From Geojedonia litorea (GTDB lineage Bacteria; Bacteroidota; Bacteroidia; Flavobacteriales; Flavobacteriaceae), in contig NZ_JBHSGP010000014.1 in the NCBI RefSeq assembly GCF_042654525.1, forward strand, positions 806,001-870,000: a DNA stretch of 64,000 nt, written 5' to 3'. Below the pieces are notes generated by a model, which did not search any database, was not told the DNA's origin, and saw only the letters and a program-made list of their open reading frames with translations. Shown one piece after another: positions 54,436 to 61,971 of this stretch. A program made the position numbers and the translations under genes. Each line of letters starts with the position of its first letter. Position 1 is the first letter of the stretch.

Positions 54436-54753
54436 ATGAGCACAGGAATTACATTATGGATTATTTCGTTAGTACTTGGTTTGGTGGTTATTGGTGTGGT
54501 AGCCTTGTTGTTACATCTGGTAAAAACTACAGCGTTCAAAATTGATGGTGTAGCCGCCGATATTTGGACACATGGTAAACTTGTTGCAAACAATACCATT
54601 CACATTCCTTTGTTTTTGACCACGACCAATAAGGTAGTGTCTTCTATTTTAGAAACGGCTGTTGCCATCGTGGGTGGCTCAAAAGCTATTACACAACATA
54701 TTGAAGGTTGCCCAGGCTGTCCTGCATGTATTTTAAAACCCAATAAAAACTAG
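54436..54753 (+). CDS. Hydrogenase-operon small TM protein 2 with CxxCxxC tail
   Basis: 105 aa. TM helix at residues 5-29 (ITLWIISLVLGLVVIGVVAL), a middle amphipathic part (GVAADIWTHGKLVANNT), and a C-terminal EGCPGCPACILKP with Cys92, Cys95 and Cys98. It is the only one of the five with this cysteine triad, so metal or Fe-S binding is possible. It follows the first TM gene by 15 nt. Confidence 0.72.
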   Translation: MSTGITLWIISLVLGLVVIGVVALLLHLVKTTAFKIDGVAADIWTHGKLVANNTIHIPLFLTTTNKVVSSILETAVAIVGGSKAITQHIEGCPGCPACILKPNKN

Positions 54754-54759
54754 TATATC

Positions 54760-55050
54760 ATGGCTGTACTATTAATGATCATAACCATATTAGCTGTTTT
54801 GTTATTGGTATTTGTACTTGTAAAATATTTAAATGCCATCATTGATACCCTTACTAGTATTGGTGGGAATGGCAAAAGTTATTTGGCGAAACTCCGATTA
54901 GGATTGCGTGCTATTGAAACAGAAACAGGGCATTTGCCTACACAAGTAACACAACTAAACGAAACACTCACCAATATTGCAAATGGACTAACAGTGGTTG
55001 ATAATGAATTAGAGCAGTCTATTAATGGGGCATTAAAACAAGATCAATAA
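54760..55050 (+). CDS. Hydrogenase-operon small TM protein 3
   Basis: 96 aa. TM at residues 2-22 (AVLLMIITILAVLLLVFVLV), then a soluble helix region with QLNETLTNIANGLTVVDNEL. Its tail aligns by eye with that of protein 5 (T..L...V..IN..L..L..GL..VD..L), so the two are likely paralogues. Starts 6 nt after protein 2. Function unknown. Confidence 0.72.
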   Translation: MAVLLMIITILAVLLLVFVLVKYLNAIIDTLTSIGGNGKSYLAKLRLGLRAIETETGHLPTQVTQLNETLTNIANGLTVVDNELEQSINGALKQDQ

Positions 55051-55051
55051 G

Positions 55052-55345
55052 ATGGAAGGAACAGTAAATATATTATGGCTCATTCTCCTAATCGTAACCG
55101 TATTGGTATTGCCATTTTTAATTCATTTGTTACATCGTACATGGAAAGCAGCACGTTCTATTGAACGGTATTTCCTAGAAATGAAAACGGCAGGATTTGG
55201 TATTGCAGGCCATACAGAATATATAAAAGCGCTAGACGATACTATTGGTGTGGCATCAGGAATATTAGGTGTTGCAGGATCAATTAATGAGCGTTCCGAA
55301 ACCCTGAAAACAACATTGGCCAACAGAGCCGAAAAATTAAAATAA
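55052..55345 (+). CDS. Hydrogenase-operon small TM protein 4
   Basis: 97 aa. TM at residues 6-27 (NILWLILLIVTVLVLPFLIH), a basic juxtamembrane part (LLHRTWKAARSIERYF), then a helical tail (YIKALDDTIGVASGILGVAG, SETLKTTLANRAEKLK) that would form coiled coils. Only 1 nt separates it from protein 3, indicating tight translational coupling. Confidence 0.72.
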   Translation: MEGTVNILWLILLIVTVLVLPFLIHLLHRTWKAARSIERYFLEMKTAGFGIAGHTEYIKALDDTIGVASGILGVAGSINERSETLKTTLANRAEKLK

Positions 55346-55352
55346 TAGAACT

Positions 55353-55628
55353 ATGGATACTTCTTTTCTGTTTATAGCAACATTAATTATAGTGGCATTG
55401 TTAGTACTTGTACTGGTCATATACCTGATATTAATTATAGTGGCCTTGAGAAGAGCGGGAACGCATTTAGAGCAATTGGCCAGAGGACTTCAAAAAATTG
55501 CTTCAGATACTGATCCATTAGGAGAAAAAGTAACGATTATTAACGGAGCTTTGCTTAAATTACATGGAGGACTAACTTCTGTAGATGGTCATTTAGTGGC
55601 CATCGCTAAAGTGTTGAAACTAGTCTAA
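55353..55628 (+). CDS. Hydrogenase-operon small TM protein 5
   Basis: 91 aa. Long TM at residues 5-32 (FLFIATLIIVALLVLVLVIY), then HLEQLARGLQKIASDTDPLG and GALLKLHGGLTSVDGHLVAI. The tail resembles protein 3. It is the last of the five and is followed 41 nt later by the large subunit. Same proposed role as the others; not proven. Confidence 0.72.
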   Translation: MDTSFLFIATLIIVALLVLVLVIYLILIIVALRRAGTHLEQLARGLQKIASDTDPLGEKVTIINGALLKLHGGLTSVDGHLVAIAKVLKLV

Positions 55629-55669
55629 ATCAAAATTGATTTAAAATTATAAAAGATAAATAACTGCTT

Positions 55670-57544
55670 ATGTGTTTTAAAAACTTACCGATAGCATTTG
55701 ACGAAAGAGGGAATGCCTACTTAAAAGAAGGCGTTAATGACCCCTATGAACATAAAGTAGTAGATCTAGGCATAGAGCAAGACAAGCTAAAAAGCCTTAT
55801 GGAAAAGAATGGCTTTATCCGAAGTGTTGATTACGATCCTGTAACGCGCGTTGCTGGGGCATTGGCATTTCATAGCGTTGTAGATTTAAAGAAGAAAAAG
55901 GTGCTGTCCACCAATTCTATGGCAACGCTTTTTAGAGGTTATGAAGTTATTTTAAAAGGAAGAGATCCAAGAGATGCTGCCTATATAAGTAGCCGTGCTT
56001 GTGGGGTATGTGGTGGTGTTCATGCCACCTGTTCAGCATTAGCCATTGAAATGGCATTAGGTATTAAACCGCCACCTCTAGGTATAGTGATGCGTAATAT
56101 TTTATTGGCGATCGAATATCTTTATGATCACCCTTTACACTTATTTTTATTGGCAGGTCCAGATTATTCTGAAGAATTAGTGCAAGAAACCAATCCAGAA
56201 TTAATTGAAAAAGCCGCACATACCAAAGCAAAAAATAAAGCTGTTCATGGTTATGATACCATTTTAGATATCATGAAAGATCTAAATCCCCTAAAGGGAA
56301 AATTATATCTTGAAGCATTAAGTATGACCCGTGTGGCGCGCGAAGCCTATGTGTTAATTGGCGGTAAGTATCCACATCCACAATCGGTAGTGCCTGGAGG
56401 CTTGTCGGTAACGATTACAATTTCAACCTTAAATGAAGTCTATAGTCGATTGATCAAGTTCTTTGATTACGGACAAAAAACAACAGGAATTTGGGATGAT
56501 GTTTTCGATTTCTTTTTAGAAAGCAATCCTGAATATGCCAAATGTGGTGTGCGTCCAGCAACCATGATGGATACAGGTGTGTGGGATAGGCCAGATGCTT
56601 ATGATGCGACTTTTGAAAATTGTGACAAATGGGGTGAGGCACGTTGGTCAACACCAGGGGTTTTGGTAGATGGTAAAGTGGTAACTACAAAACTAACACA
56701 ATTAAATGCAGGGATTGAAGAGTTTGTAGAACATTCATTCTATGAAAAATGGGATGGACATGAGTTTAAAGAAGATCCATTAGGAACGCCATTAAGTCCC
56801 AATCACCCATGGAATAAAGAAACCATTCCAAAACCAGGCAAACAAAGTTGGAGAGACCGTTATAGTTGGGATACAAGCCCAACTTGGGACAGAATGCCTA
56901 TGGAAGCAGGAGCCTATACACGGATGTATCTCACAGCAAAAGCCAAAGTAGCACCAGACAGTAAATTTTTGGAAAACACAGGGCACAGTATGAAAATACA
57001 TGTGCCTAAACATACACTTCCTGGAAAAACTTTGGAATGGCATATTCCTGAACATTGGAACGCCTTCGAACGAAATCGTGCAAGAGCCTATTGTATTCCT
57101 TATTCGGCGATGGTAGCTATGGATAATTGGTTATTGGCCATGGATCTGTTGAAAAATGGTCAAAACAAAGTCAGCACAAAATTTGAAATCCCAAAAACAG
57201 GATCCTACATGGGATTTGGAGCTTGGGGTGCAGGTAGAGGGTTCTTAACCCATCATTTGCTAATAGAAAAAGGGCTTATTAAAAATTATCAAATCATTAC
57301 CCCTTCAACACTAAATGCTGCACCAAGAACACCTTGGGGCGAACCGGGCCCTTATGAAGAAGCCGTTTTAAACACACCAGTACTTGAAAAATTTGATAAA
57401 CCAGAAGATTATAAGGGCATAGATATATTAAGAGCCATTCGTAGTTTTGATCCTTGTATGCCATGCACAACGCATATTATGGCAAAAGATAGCGACCATA
57501 TGGTAACTCGAGAAGTAACAACCTGTGCTTGTGGAATTGAATAA
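55670..57544 (+). CDS. [NiFe] hydrogenase large subunit, group 1h/1l-like
   Basis: 624 aa. The four nickel ligands are Cys111 and Cys114 (RACGVCGGVHATCS) and Cys596 and Cys599 (DPCMPCTTH). VDYDPVTRVAG at residue ~53 and LFRGYEVILKGRDPRDA at ~87 match the high-affinity actinobacterial-type family. After His602 a 22-residue extension (residues 603-624) ends in CACGIE; it should be removed by the maturation protease after nickel insertion. The 20-nt overlap with the next gene suggests coupled translation. Confidence 0.95.
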   Translation: MCFKNLPIAFDERGNAYLKEGVNDPYEHKVVDLGIEQDKLKSLMEKNGFIRSVDYDPVTRVAGALAFHSVVDLKKKKVLSTNSMATLFRGYEVILKGRDPRDAAYISSRACGVCGGVHATCSALAIEMALGIKPPPLGIVMRNILLAIEYLYDHPLHLFLLAGPDYSEELVQETNPELIEKAAHTKAKNKAVHGYDTILDIMKDLNPLKGKLYLEALSMTRVAREAYVLIGGKYPHPQSVVPGGLSVTITISTLNEVYSRLIKFFDYGQKTTGIWDDVFDFFLESNPEYAKCGVRPATMMDTGVWDRPDAYDATFENCDKWGEARWSTPGVLVDGKVVTTKLTQLNAGIEEFVEHSFYEKWDGHEFKEDPLGTPLSPNHPWNKETIPKPGKQSWRDRYSWDTSPTWDRMPMEAGAYTRMYLTAKAKVAPDSKFLENTGHSMKIHVPKHTLPGKTLEWHIPEHWNAFERNRARAYCIPYSAMVAMDNWLLAMDLLKNGQNKVSTKFEIPKTGSYMGFGAWGAGRGFLTHHLLIEKGLIKNYQIITPSTLNAAPRTPWGEPGPYEEAVLNTPVLEKFDKPEDYKGIDILRAIRSFDPCMPCTTHIMAKDSDHMVTREVTTCACGIE

Positions 57545-58106
57545 ACGCACATTAATAGGGACTGTAGGTTATCATATGCTCCGTAATCATTCAGTGGCAC
57601 CTATCTTACTTCCAGAGATACAAAGCGTCAATTGGCCTGATTCAGTTGAAATTGAAGAAATGAATTGGGGCCCAATAGCTATTGTGCAATACTTTCAAAC
57701 CTTAAAAATTTCATTTGATAGAGTTATTTTTTTAGTAGCGATTGAGCGCCCTAATCGTGAGATTGGTGATATAACTATTTTTCAATGGAATGGTGGATTG
57801 CCTACCAGCACTCAAATACAAGCCTGTATTGGAGATGCTGCCACTGGTGTGATTTCGGTTGAAAATTTATTAATTATAGGAGAATTTTTCAAAATTTGGC
57901 CAAAAGACGTATATTTAATAGATGTAGAACCTGGTCCAGAGCAAGGAGGAGAATATTTGACCGAAGCCGTTGAGCGTAAAATTCCAGAAATTCTATACAC
58001 TTTAGAACGCATCACACTTCAAGGTATCTCATTGGAAGAGGAGGTATTAGTTCTTAAAGGCGATGAAATGTTTAATGATATGAATTATGAAAACTCAAGG
58101 CATTGA
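57525..58106 (+). CDS. Degenerate hydrogenase maturation protease homologue
   Basis: 193 aa from GTG 57525 (overlap 20 nt with the large subunit); GTG 57531 and TTG 57537 are alternatives. The N-terminus GTVGYHMLRNHSVAPILLP occupies the place of the GIGNxLxxDDGxG nickel motif, but the acidic metal ligand has become Asn and the later Asp and His are absent too. LIDVEPGPEQGGEYLTEAVE resembles the C-terminal part of HybD-type proteases. Probably a non-catalytic scaffold or chaperone for the large subunit. It overlaps the next gene by 20 nt. Confidence 0.6.
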   Translation: MLVELNKRTLIGTVGYHMLRNHSVAPILLPEIQSVNWPDSVEIEEMNWGPIAIVQYFQTLKISFDRVIFLVAIERPNREIGDITIFQWNGGLPTSTQIQACIGDAATGVISVENLLIIGEFFKIWPKDVYLIDVEPGPEQGGEYLTEAVERKIPEILYTLERITLQGISLEEEVLVLKGDEMFNDMNYENSRH

Positions 58107-58479
58107 AAACACCCCCATTCAACTTATGTTTTGGAAGGATGAAATCCTACAGGTCTTATATTGGATGGATGGTGAAGGTATAGGTTCTAAAGTAACACTA
58201 ATGCAAATGTTACCTTTTTTAAACACATCCGAAGAAAATTTGCGGTACCATTTAGATAAACTTGTAATAGAAGGGCTTTTGCAATCTGACCAACATGATA
58301 CACGTGTACAATATTGTCTTTCAAATATAGGCAAACAAGAAGGAGGTAAACATTTTGCCGAAGCATTTCATGGAATGCAAAAAGCGGGACATGGTGAATG
58401 CGGTCCAGACTGTGAATTTTGTTATGGAACCGATGGTGTTAAATTAGACAATTGCGTTCATAACTGTGCGAGTCAATAA
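58087..58479 (+). CDS. Winged-helix protein with C-terminal Cys cluster
   Basis: 130 aa. Residues ~10-75 look like a winged helix (VTLMQMLPFLNTSEENLRYH, LDKLVIEGLLQ). The tail holds Cys105, Cys109, Cys112, Cys123 and Cys127 in GHGECGPDCEFCYG and DNCVHNCASQ, a pattern able to bind Fe-S or zinc. It is not HypA: the N-terminal MHE nickel motif and the HypA zinc loop are missing. It could be a redox-sensitive regulator of the operon or a maturation factor. Similar proteins sit in other high-affinity hydrogenase operons, as far as I recall. Confidence 0.65.
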   Translation: MKTQGIENTPIQLMFWKDEILQVLYWMDGEGIGSKVTLMQMLPFLNTSEENLRYHLDKLVIEGLLQSDQHDTRVQYCLSNIGKQEGGKHFAEAFHGMQKAGHGECGPDCEFCYGTDGVKLDNCVHNCASQ

Positions 58480-58485
58480 AGGATC

Positions 58486-58764
58486 ATGAAACCAATTTTT
58501 TTTAATAATATCGAGTTCAAAGAAATCGTAACCAAAGTCAAAGAATTGGTCAAGGAGGCAGATAATTTGCCCGATCAAGGCGTTCGAGACTATACGGCCG
58601 ATGTCTTAAAATATTATGATTTATTGCATCGAGAACCGTTGGCTAGAATTTTGGAAATCATAGAACGTGGTTATCCAGACCTAGCAGATCGATTAAAACA
58701 AGATTACACCATACATACCCTTCTAGAATTATACGATTTTCACAAAAACGAAGCAGACCAATAA
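58486..58764 (+). CDS. Small helical hydrogenase-operon protein
   Basis: 92 aa, all-helical with a VKELVKEADNLPDQGVRDYT core and a C-terminal TIHTLLELYDFHK motif. It recalls the N-terminal helical segment of NifU-like proteins in high-affinity hydrogenase operons, but the Fe-S scaffold domain is absent. That comparison is from memory of the family. It is 6 nt after the winged-helix gene and 2 nt before the lipoprotein gene, so it is clearly part of the operon. Confidence 0.6.
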   Translation: MKPIFFNNIEFKEIVTKVKELVKEADNLPDQGVRDYTADVLKYYDLLHREPLARILEIIERGYPDLADRLKQDYTIHTLLELYDFHKNEADQ

Positions 58765-58766
58765 TT

Positions 58767-59594
58767 ATGAAAATAAAGTTCACCTTTTGTATGCTCCTCA
58801 TATTTGTGATTAGCTCTTGTAAAGAGCAAGAAAAGTCAGGTTCTCAAGTTGAAAATGATAGAGTAGGGTCTGAATCGTCCCTAAGTCTCACAAACTCTGA
58901 AGCAGATCTGATTGTTAACAAGGCAATTGCATTTGCAGGTGGTTTAGACGCTTGGAAAAGCAAAAAATCGCTTTCATACACTAAGCTAATTCAAAATTAT
59001 GATTCATTGGGGAATCTAACTCGTGAAATAAGCCAACTTCACCAATATCAATTGCAACCAAGCTTTAAAGCTAAAATGAGCTGGGAGGATAATGGTGACG
59101 CCTTTGTAATTATTAATAATGGGAAACGAGCTTGGCAGCTGAAAAACGGAGAAGTATTAACTAGTGAAGAAGCTACTAATTCGGCATGGAATTCATCATT
59201 TGGTTCACATTATGTTATTGGTATGCCTTTCAAACTTAAGGATCCAGGAACTATACTAACTTATGAGGGTGTAGACACCTTATCTAATGGTGAGGTAGTA
59301 CACGCTATAAAAGCAACTTACGAAAAAGGAACTGGAAGCTCAGGAGGGATGCATACTTGGTGGTATTTTTTTGATAAAAACACCTATGAACTTAAGGCAA
59401 ACTTTTTAGATTCTGGGAATGGTTATAGTATAACACAGTACTTTGGTTATGATACGATAGATACTATTAAAATAAACAAACAACGTAAAAGCTACCGATC
59501 TAATGAAAATAGAGATTTAGTAGTTTTAGGTACCGTATACTCAAACACGAACATTGAGTTTAATGTCCACTTTGAAGATGGATATTTTAATTAG
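58767..59594 (+). CDS. Lipoprotein with hydrogenase-operon-specific domain
   Basis: 275 aa. Lipobox LIFVISSCKEQ (Cys18). The domain after residue 50 includes NKAIAFAGGLDAWKSKKSLS, IINNGKRAWQLKNGEVL and IGMPFKLKDPGTILTYEG, and the same order of motifs recurs in the TM protein at 60190. The fold may be of the LolA/outer-membrane-lipoprotein-sorting type (beta-rich half-barrel), which is a guess. Faces the periplasm by its signal. Function in the hydrogenase system unknown. Confidence 0.7.
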   Translation: MKIKFTFCMLLIFVISSCKEQEKSGSQVENDRVGSESSLSLTNSEADLIVNKAIAFAGGLDAWKSKKSLSYTKLIQNYDSLGNLTREISQLHQYQLQPSFKAKMSWEDNGDAFVIINNGKRAWQLKNGEVLTSEEATNSAWNSSFGSHYVIGMPFKLKDPGTILTYEGVDTLSNGEVVHAIKATYEKGTGSSGGMHTWWYFFDKNTYELKANFLDSGNGYSITQYFGYDTIDTIKINKQRKSYRSNENRDLVVLGTVYSNTNIEFNVHFEDGYFN

Positions 59595-59613
59595 ATAAGC
59601 GAAACAAATTGTT

Positions 59614-60120
59614 ATGAAGCCCCAAAAAATTCTAATTGCAGGCATAGGAAATGAATTAAAGCAGGACGATGCCTTTGGGATGGAATTTGTTAAGGCCTTT
59701 GCAAAAAACGTAAAGCTTCCTGAACGCATAAAAGTATTAGAGGTTGGTATCGGAGGTATTCATTTGGTGCAAGAGTTGCATTATAAGTACGATGTTTTAA
59801 TTATGGCTGATGCGGTAGAGTGGGGCGAAGTAGCAGGGCATCTTTATTTTAGAGAAATGGAATCGGTGGCAGATATAGACCAAATGGAGGTTTTTGATAA
59901 ACGTGCCTTTTTAGCCGATATGCATTATACCAACCCAATTAGAGCCTTAATGCTCGCAAAAGCATTAGATGTTTTGCCCAAGAAAGTATATATACTTGGA
60001 TGCGAAGCTTATGAACATGATGATTTTGCAGTAGGGATGTCTCGCGTAGTTACAGATGCCATTCCAAAAGCTATTGAAAAACTACAAAAGTGGTTAGAAT
60101 TAGAACCTATTGAATCATAG
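59614..60120 (+). CDS. Hydrogenase maturation protease (HyaD/HybD family)
   Basis: 168 aa. IAGIGNELKQDDAFGMEF at residue 8 holds the acidic nickel-sensing ligand (Asp18/Asp19), VLIMADAVEW at 61 the second acidic residue (Asp67), and DMHYTNPIRAL at ~102 the His. It should cut the 22-residue tail off the large subunit after nickel insertion. It lies 19 nt after the lipoprotein gene. It is the active partner of the degenerate homologue at 57525. Confidence 0.92.
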   Translation: MKPQKILIAGIGNELKQDDAFGMEFVKAFAKNVKLPERIKVLEVGIGGIHLVQELHYKYDVLIMADAVEWGEVAGHLYFREMESVADIDQMEVFDKRAFLADMHYTNPIRALMLAKALDVLPKKVYILGCEAYEHDDFAVGMSRVVTDAIPKAIEKLQKWLELEPIES

Positions 60121-60139
60121 ATAAAACAAGTAACCTTTA

Positions 60140-60167
60140 ATACAAAAAAAAGAGGACTTTTTTGTAT
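60140..60167 (+). promoter_or_regulatory. AT hairpin in the hydrogenase operon
   Basis: ATACAAAAAA pairs with TTTTTTGTAT around loop AAGAGGAC in the 69-nt gap before the last gene. It may attenuate transcription or stabilise the upstream message. Confidence 0.4.
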
Positions 60168-60189
60168 ATTTAACTTAAAATAAAATGTT

Positions 60190-61176
60190 ATGAGCCAAGA
60201 TATTAAACCCGTACAAGACCCTAAAAGAAAACTAGAGGATCATGATAAAAAGGCACCTTGGTGGTTTGGATTGCAAATAAAAGACCTTGTAAAGCCAATC
60301 ACTATTAAACGCATGCAACTTATGTATGTTGGTGGCTTATTGTTAGTATTGGGTGTTGCTGGTTATTACGCCTATGATACTTATTTAAGAGAACCAACAG
60401 GTGAAGAATTTGTTAATGAAATTGTCGAGGCTGCTGGTGGTATGGAAGCTTGGAATGATTTAAAATTTGGAGAGTTTTCACGATCACATAATTTGTATGC
60501 TGAAAATGGTGATCTCTTGAGAACAATAGATGAGACCTTTTATTTTAAGAAAACAAATCAAGGCGTTAAACTGCAAATTAAATCTGTAGGCGAAGATGGC
60601 AGTGTTCTTTGGGTAGGAAAAGACGCTGAAGGATTTTGGGCGACACGTGACAACAATGAAGTAGACCCCAAAGCGGCTGCAAAAGAAGAAGGCATGATGT
60701 GTGACTCCAAATTTTGCGAACCACTTTGCGCATCATCTATGGCTTTCTATAGATTTTCAATGCCTTTTAAATTAAAAGACCCAGGAATTAAGCCTAGCCT
60801 TGCTTCAACCGATCTTTCGGTGTTAAATTTAAGTATGATGGGGATTTCAGGAAAAGAACCAACAGTGCTTGAGATTACCTATGCCCCAGAAGTAGGTCGT
60901 GATCGATGGCGTTTTTATGTGGATCCAGCAGATCAATTAATTCATAAAATTGAATATTATAATAAATCAGATATGGGAGACACACGTCCTGAAGAAATTT
61001 ATTGGACTGACCATAAAACCGTAAGCGGTATCACCTTTAGTCATCGTTGGACACGTTACTGGCCAAACGGAAAGATCATGGATGAGTATATTTATTCTAA
61101 AGTGGATTTTGAAACTGAAATAGCAGACAGCTTTTTTGACCGTTCAAACACCTCTAATTTGGTAATGAATCATTAG
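60190..61176 (+). CDS. TM-anchored paralogue of the operon lipoprotein, with added Cys
   Basis: 328 aa. Cytoplasmic N-terminus of ~42 residues, a single TM at 44-62 (LMYVGGLLLVLGVAGYYAYD), and an outside domain whose motifs FVNEIVEAAGGMEAWNDLKF and FSMPFKLKDPGIKPS repeat those of the lipoprotein at 58767. Unlike it, it carries Cys171, Cys176 and Cys180 (CDSKFCEPLC). The last gene of the operon. It and the lipoprotein probably arose by duplication inside the cluster; their task, possibly at the periplasmic face, is unknown. Confidence 0.75.
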   Translation: MSQDIKPVQDPKRKLEDHDKKAPWWFGLQIKDLVKPITIKRMQLMYVGGLLLVLGVAGYYAYDTYLREPTGEEFVNEIVEAAGGMEAWNDLKFGEFSRSHNLYAENGDLLRTIDETFYFKKTNQGVKLQIKSVGEDGSVLWVGKDAEGFWATRDNNEVDPKAAAKEEGMMCDSKFCEPLCASSMAFYRFSMPFKLKDPGIKPSLASTDLSVLNLSMMGISGKEPTVLEITYAPEVGRDRWRFYVDPADQLIHKIEYYNKSDMGDTRPEEIYWTDHKTVSGITFSHRWTRYWPNGKIMDEYIYSKVDFETEIADSFFDRSNTSNLVMNH

Positions 61177-61188
61177 TCTCAATAAACG

Positions 61189-61956
61189 CTAGGCATACAA
61201 TGTCTGGGCAAATATTTCTAATGCTCTTACAACTTTGGCCTTATTATTAAAGTCCATAATCGACAATCCTTTGAGGTCAGCAAGCATCACTTGTTCATCA
61301 AAAGGTACAATAGTGGCAATAGGAAGATTGATTTTTTTACAATAATCTACAATGGCCTGTTGCTCTTCGGCATTCCTTACTTTATTGGCGATGGCTTGTA
61401 CATTTTCAATACCTAACTCTCTTGCCATATCTGCAAAACGAGATGCCGCTTCAAGTGAACGATAATAGGGTTCAACCACGGTATAAATATGATCTACATA
61501 TCTAGAAGTGCCTCGTTTCATATGTTCTAAAGAGGCTTCAGTATCTAAAACAATAATTCTATTTTCTTCAGAAGTTAAAGCAGAATGTATGAGTTCACGA
61601 ACCACGGTATGAGAACCACACATACAACCTGTACCCGCTTTTTCGGGCTTTCCAACCATAAGTAGGGTTACATTATCTGCTGCTTTTTGACCATAGGTAT
61701 CAAGAATTTCATTAAAGGGCATCTTTACCTGAAATTTCCATTTGCCATCTTCGGTTTCTACCCGTTCAATAATATCAGTACTCAAATTAGGGCCAGATTT
61801 TGAATCCTTGTCGATACCTAAAACTACCGAAAGGTTGGGGTTAGGATCACCATCAATCGCCAAAACTTGTCGACCACTGTTACCTAGAACTCTACAGAGC
61901 GTTCCACTTATGGTTGTTTTTCCTACACCGCCTTTTCCAGCTATCGCTATTCTCAT
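61189..61956 (-). CDS. CooC-type nickel-insertion ATPase
   Basis: 255 aa P-loop ATPase of the MinD/CooC family: deviant Walker A GKGGVGKTTISG (residues 7-18), IDGDPNPNLSVVLG and LDTEASLEHMKRG. Cys111 and Cys113 form the CxC nickel/zinc site that marks CooC (GTGCMCGSHTVV). CooC normally loads nickel into CO dehydrogenase, but no CO dehydrogenase is in the window. Its neighbours are hypC and a hydrogenase, so it likely serves hydrogenase nickel supply. It is convergent with the hydrogenase operon and 15 nt after hypC. Confidence 0.85.
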   Translation of the reverse strand: MRIAIAGKGGVGKTTISGTLCRVLGNSGRQVLAIDGDPNPNLSVVLGIDKDSKSGPNLSTDIIERVETEDGKWKFQVKMPFNEILDTYGQKAADNVTLLMVGKPEKAGTGCMCGSHTVVRELIHSALTSEENRIIVLDTEASLEHMKRGTSRYVDHIYTVVEPYYRSLEAASRFADMARELGIENVQAIANKVRNAEEQQAIVDYCKKINLPIATIVPFDEQVMLADLKGLSIMDFNNKAKVVRALEIFAQTLYA

Positions 61957-61971
61957 AATTAAAAGGGTATT

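Noticed and set aside
58087..58479. HypA annotation for the small Cys-rich ORF
   Set aside because: HypA starts with a conserved MHE nickel motif and has two CxxC zinc pairs. This protein has a winged-helix region and a different Cys order.
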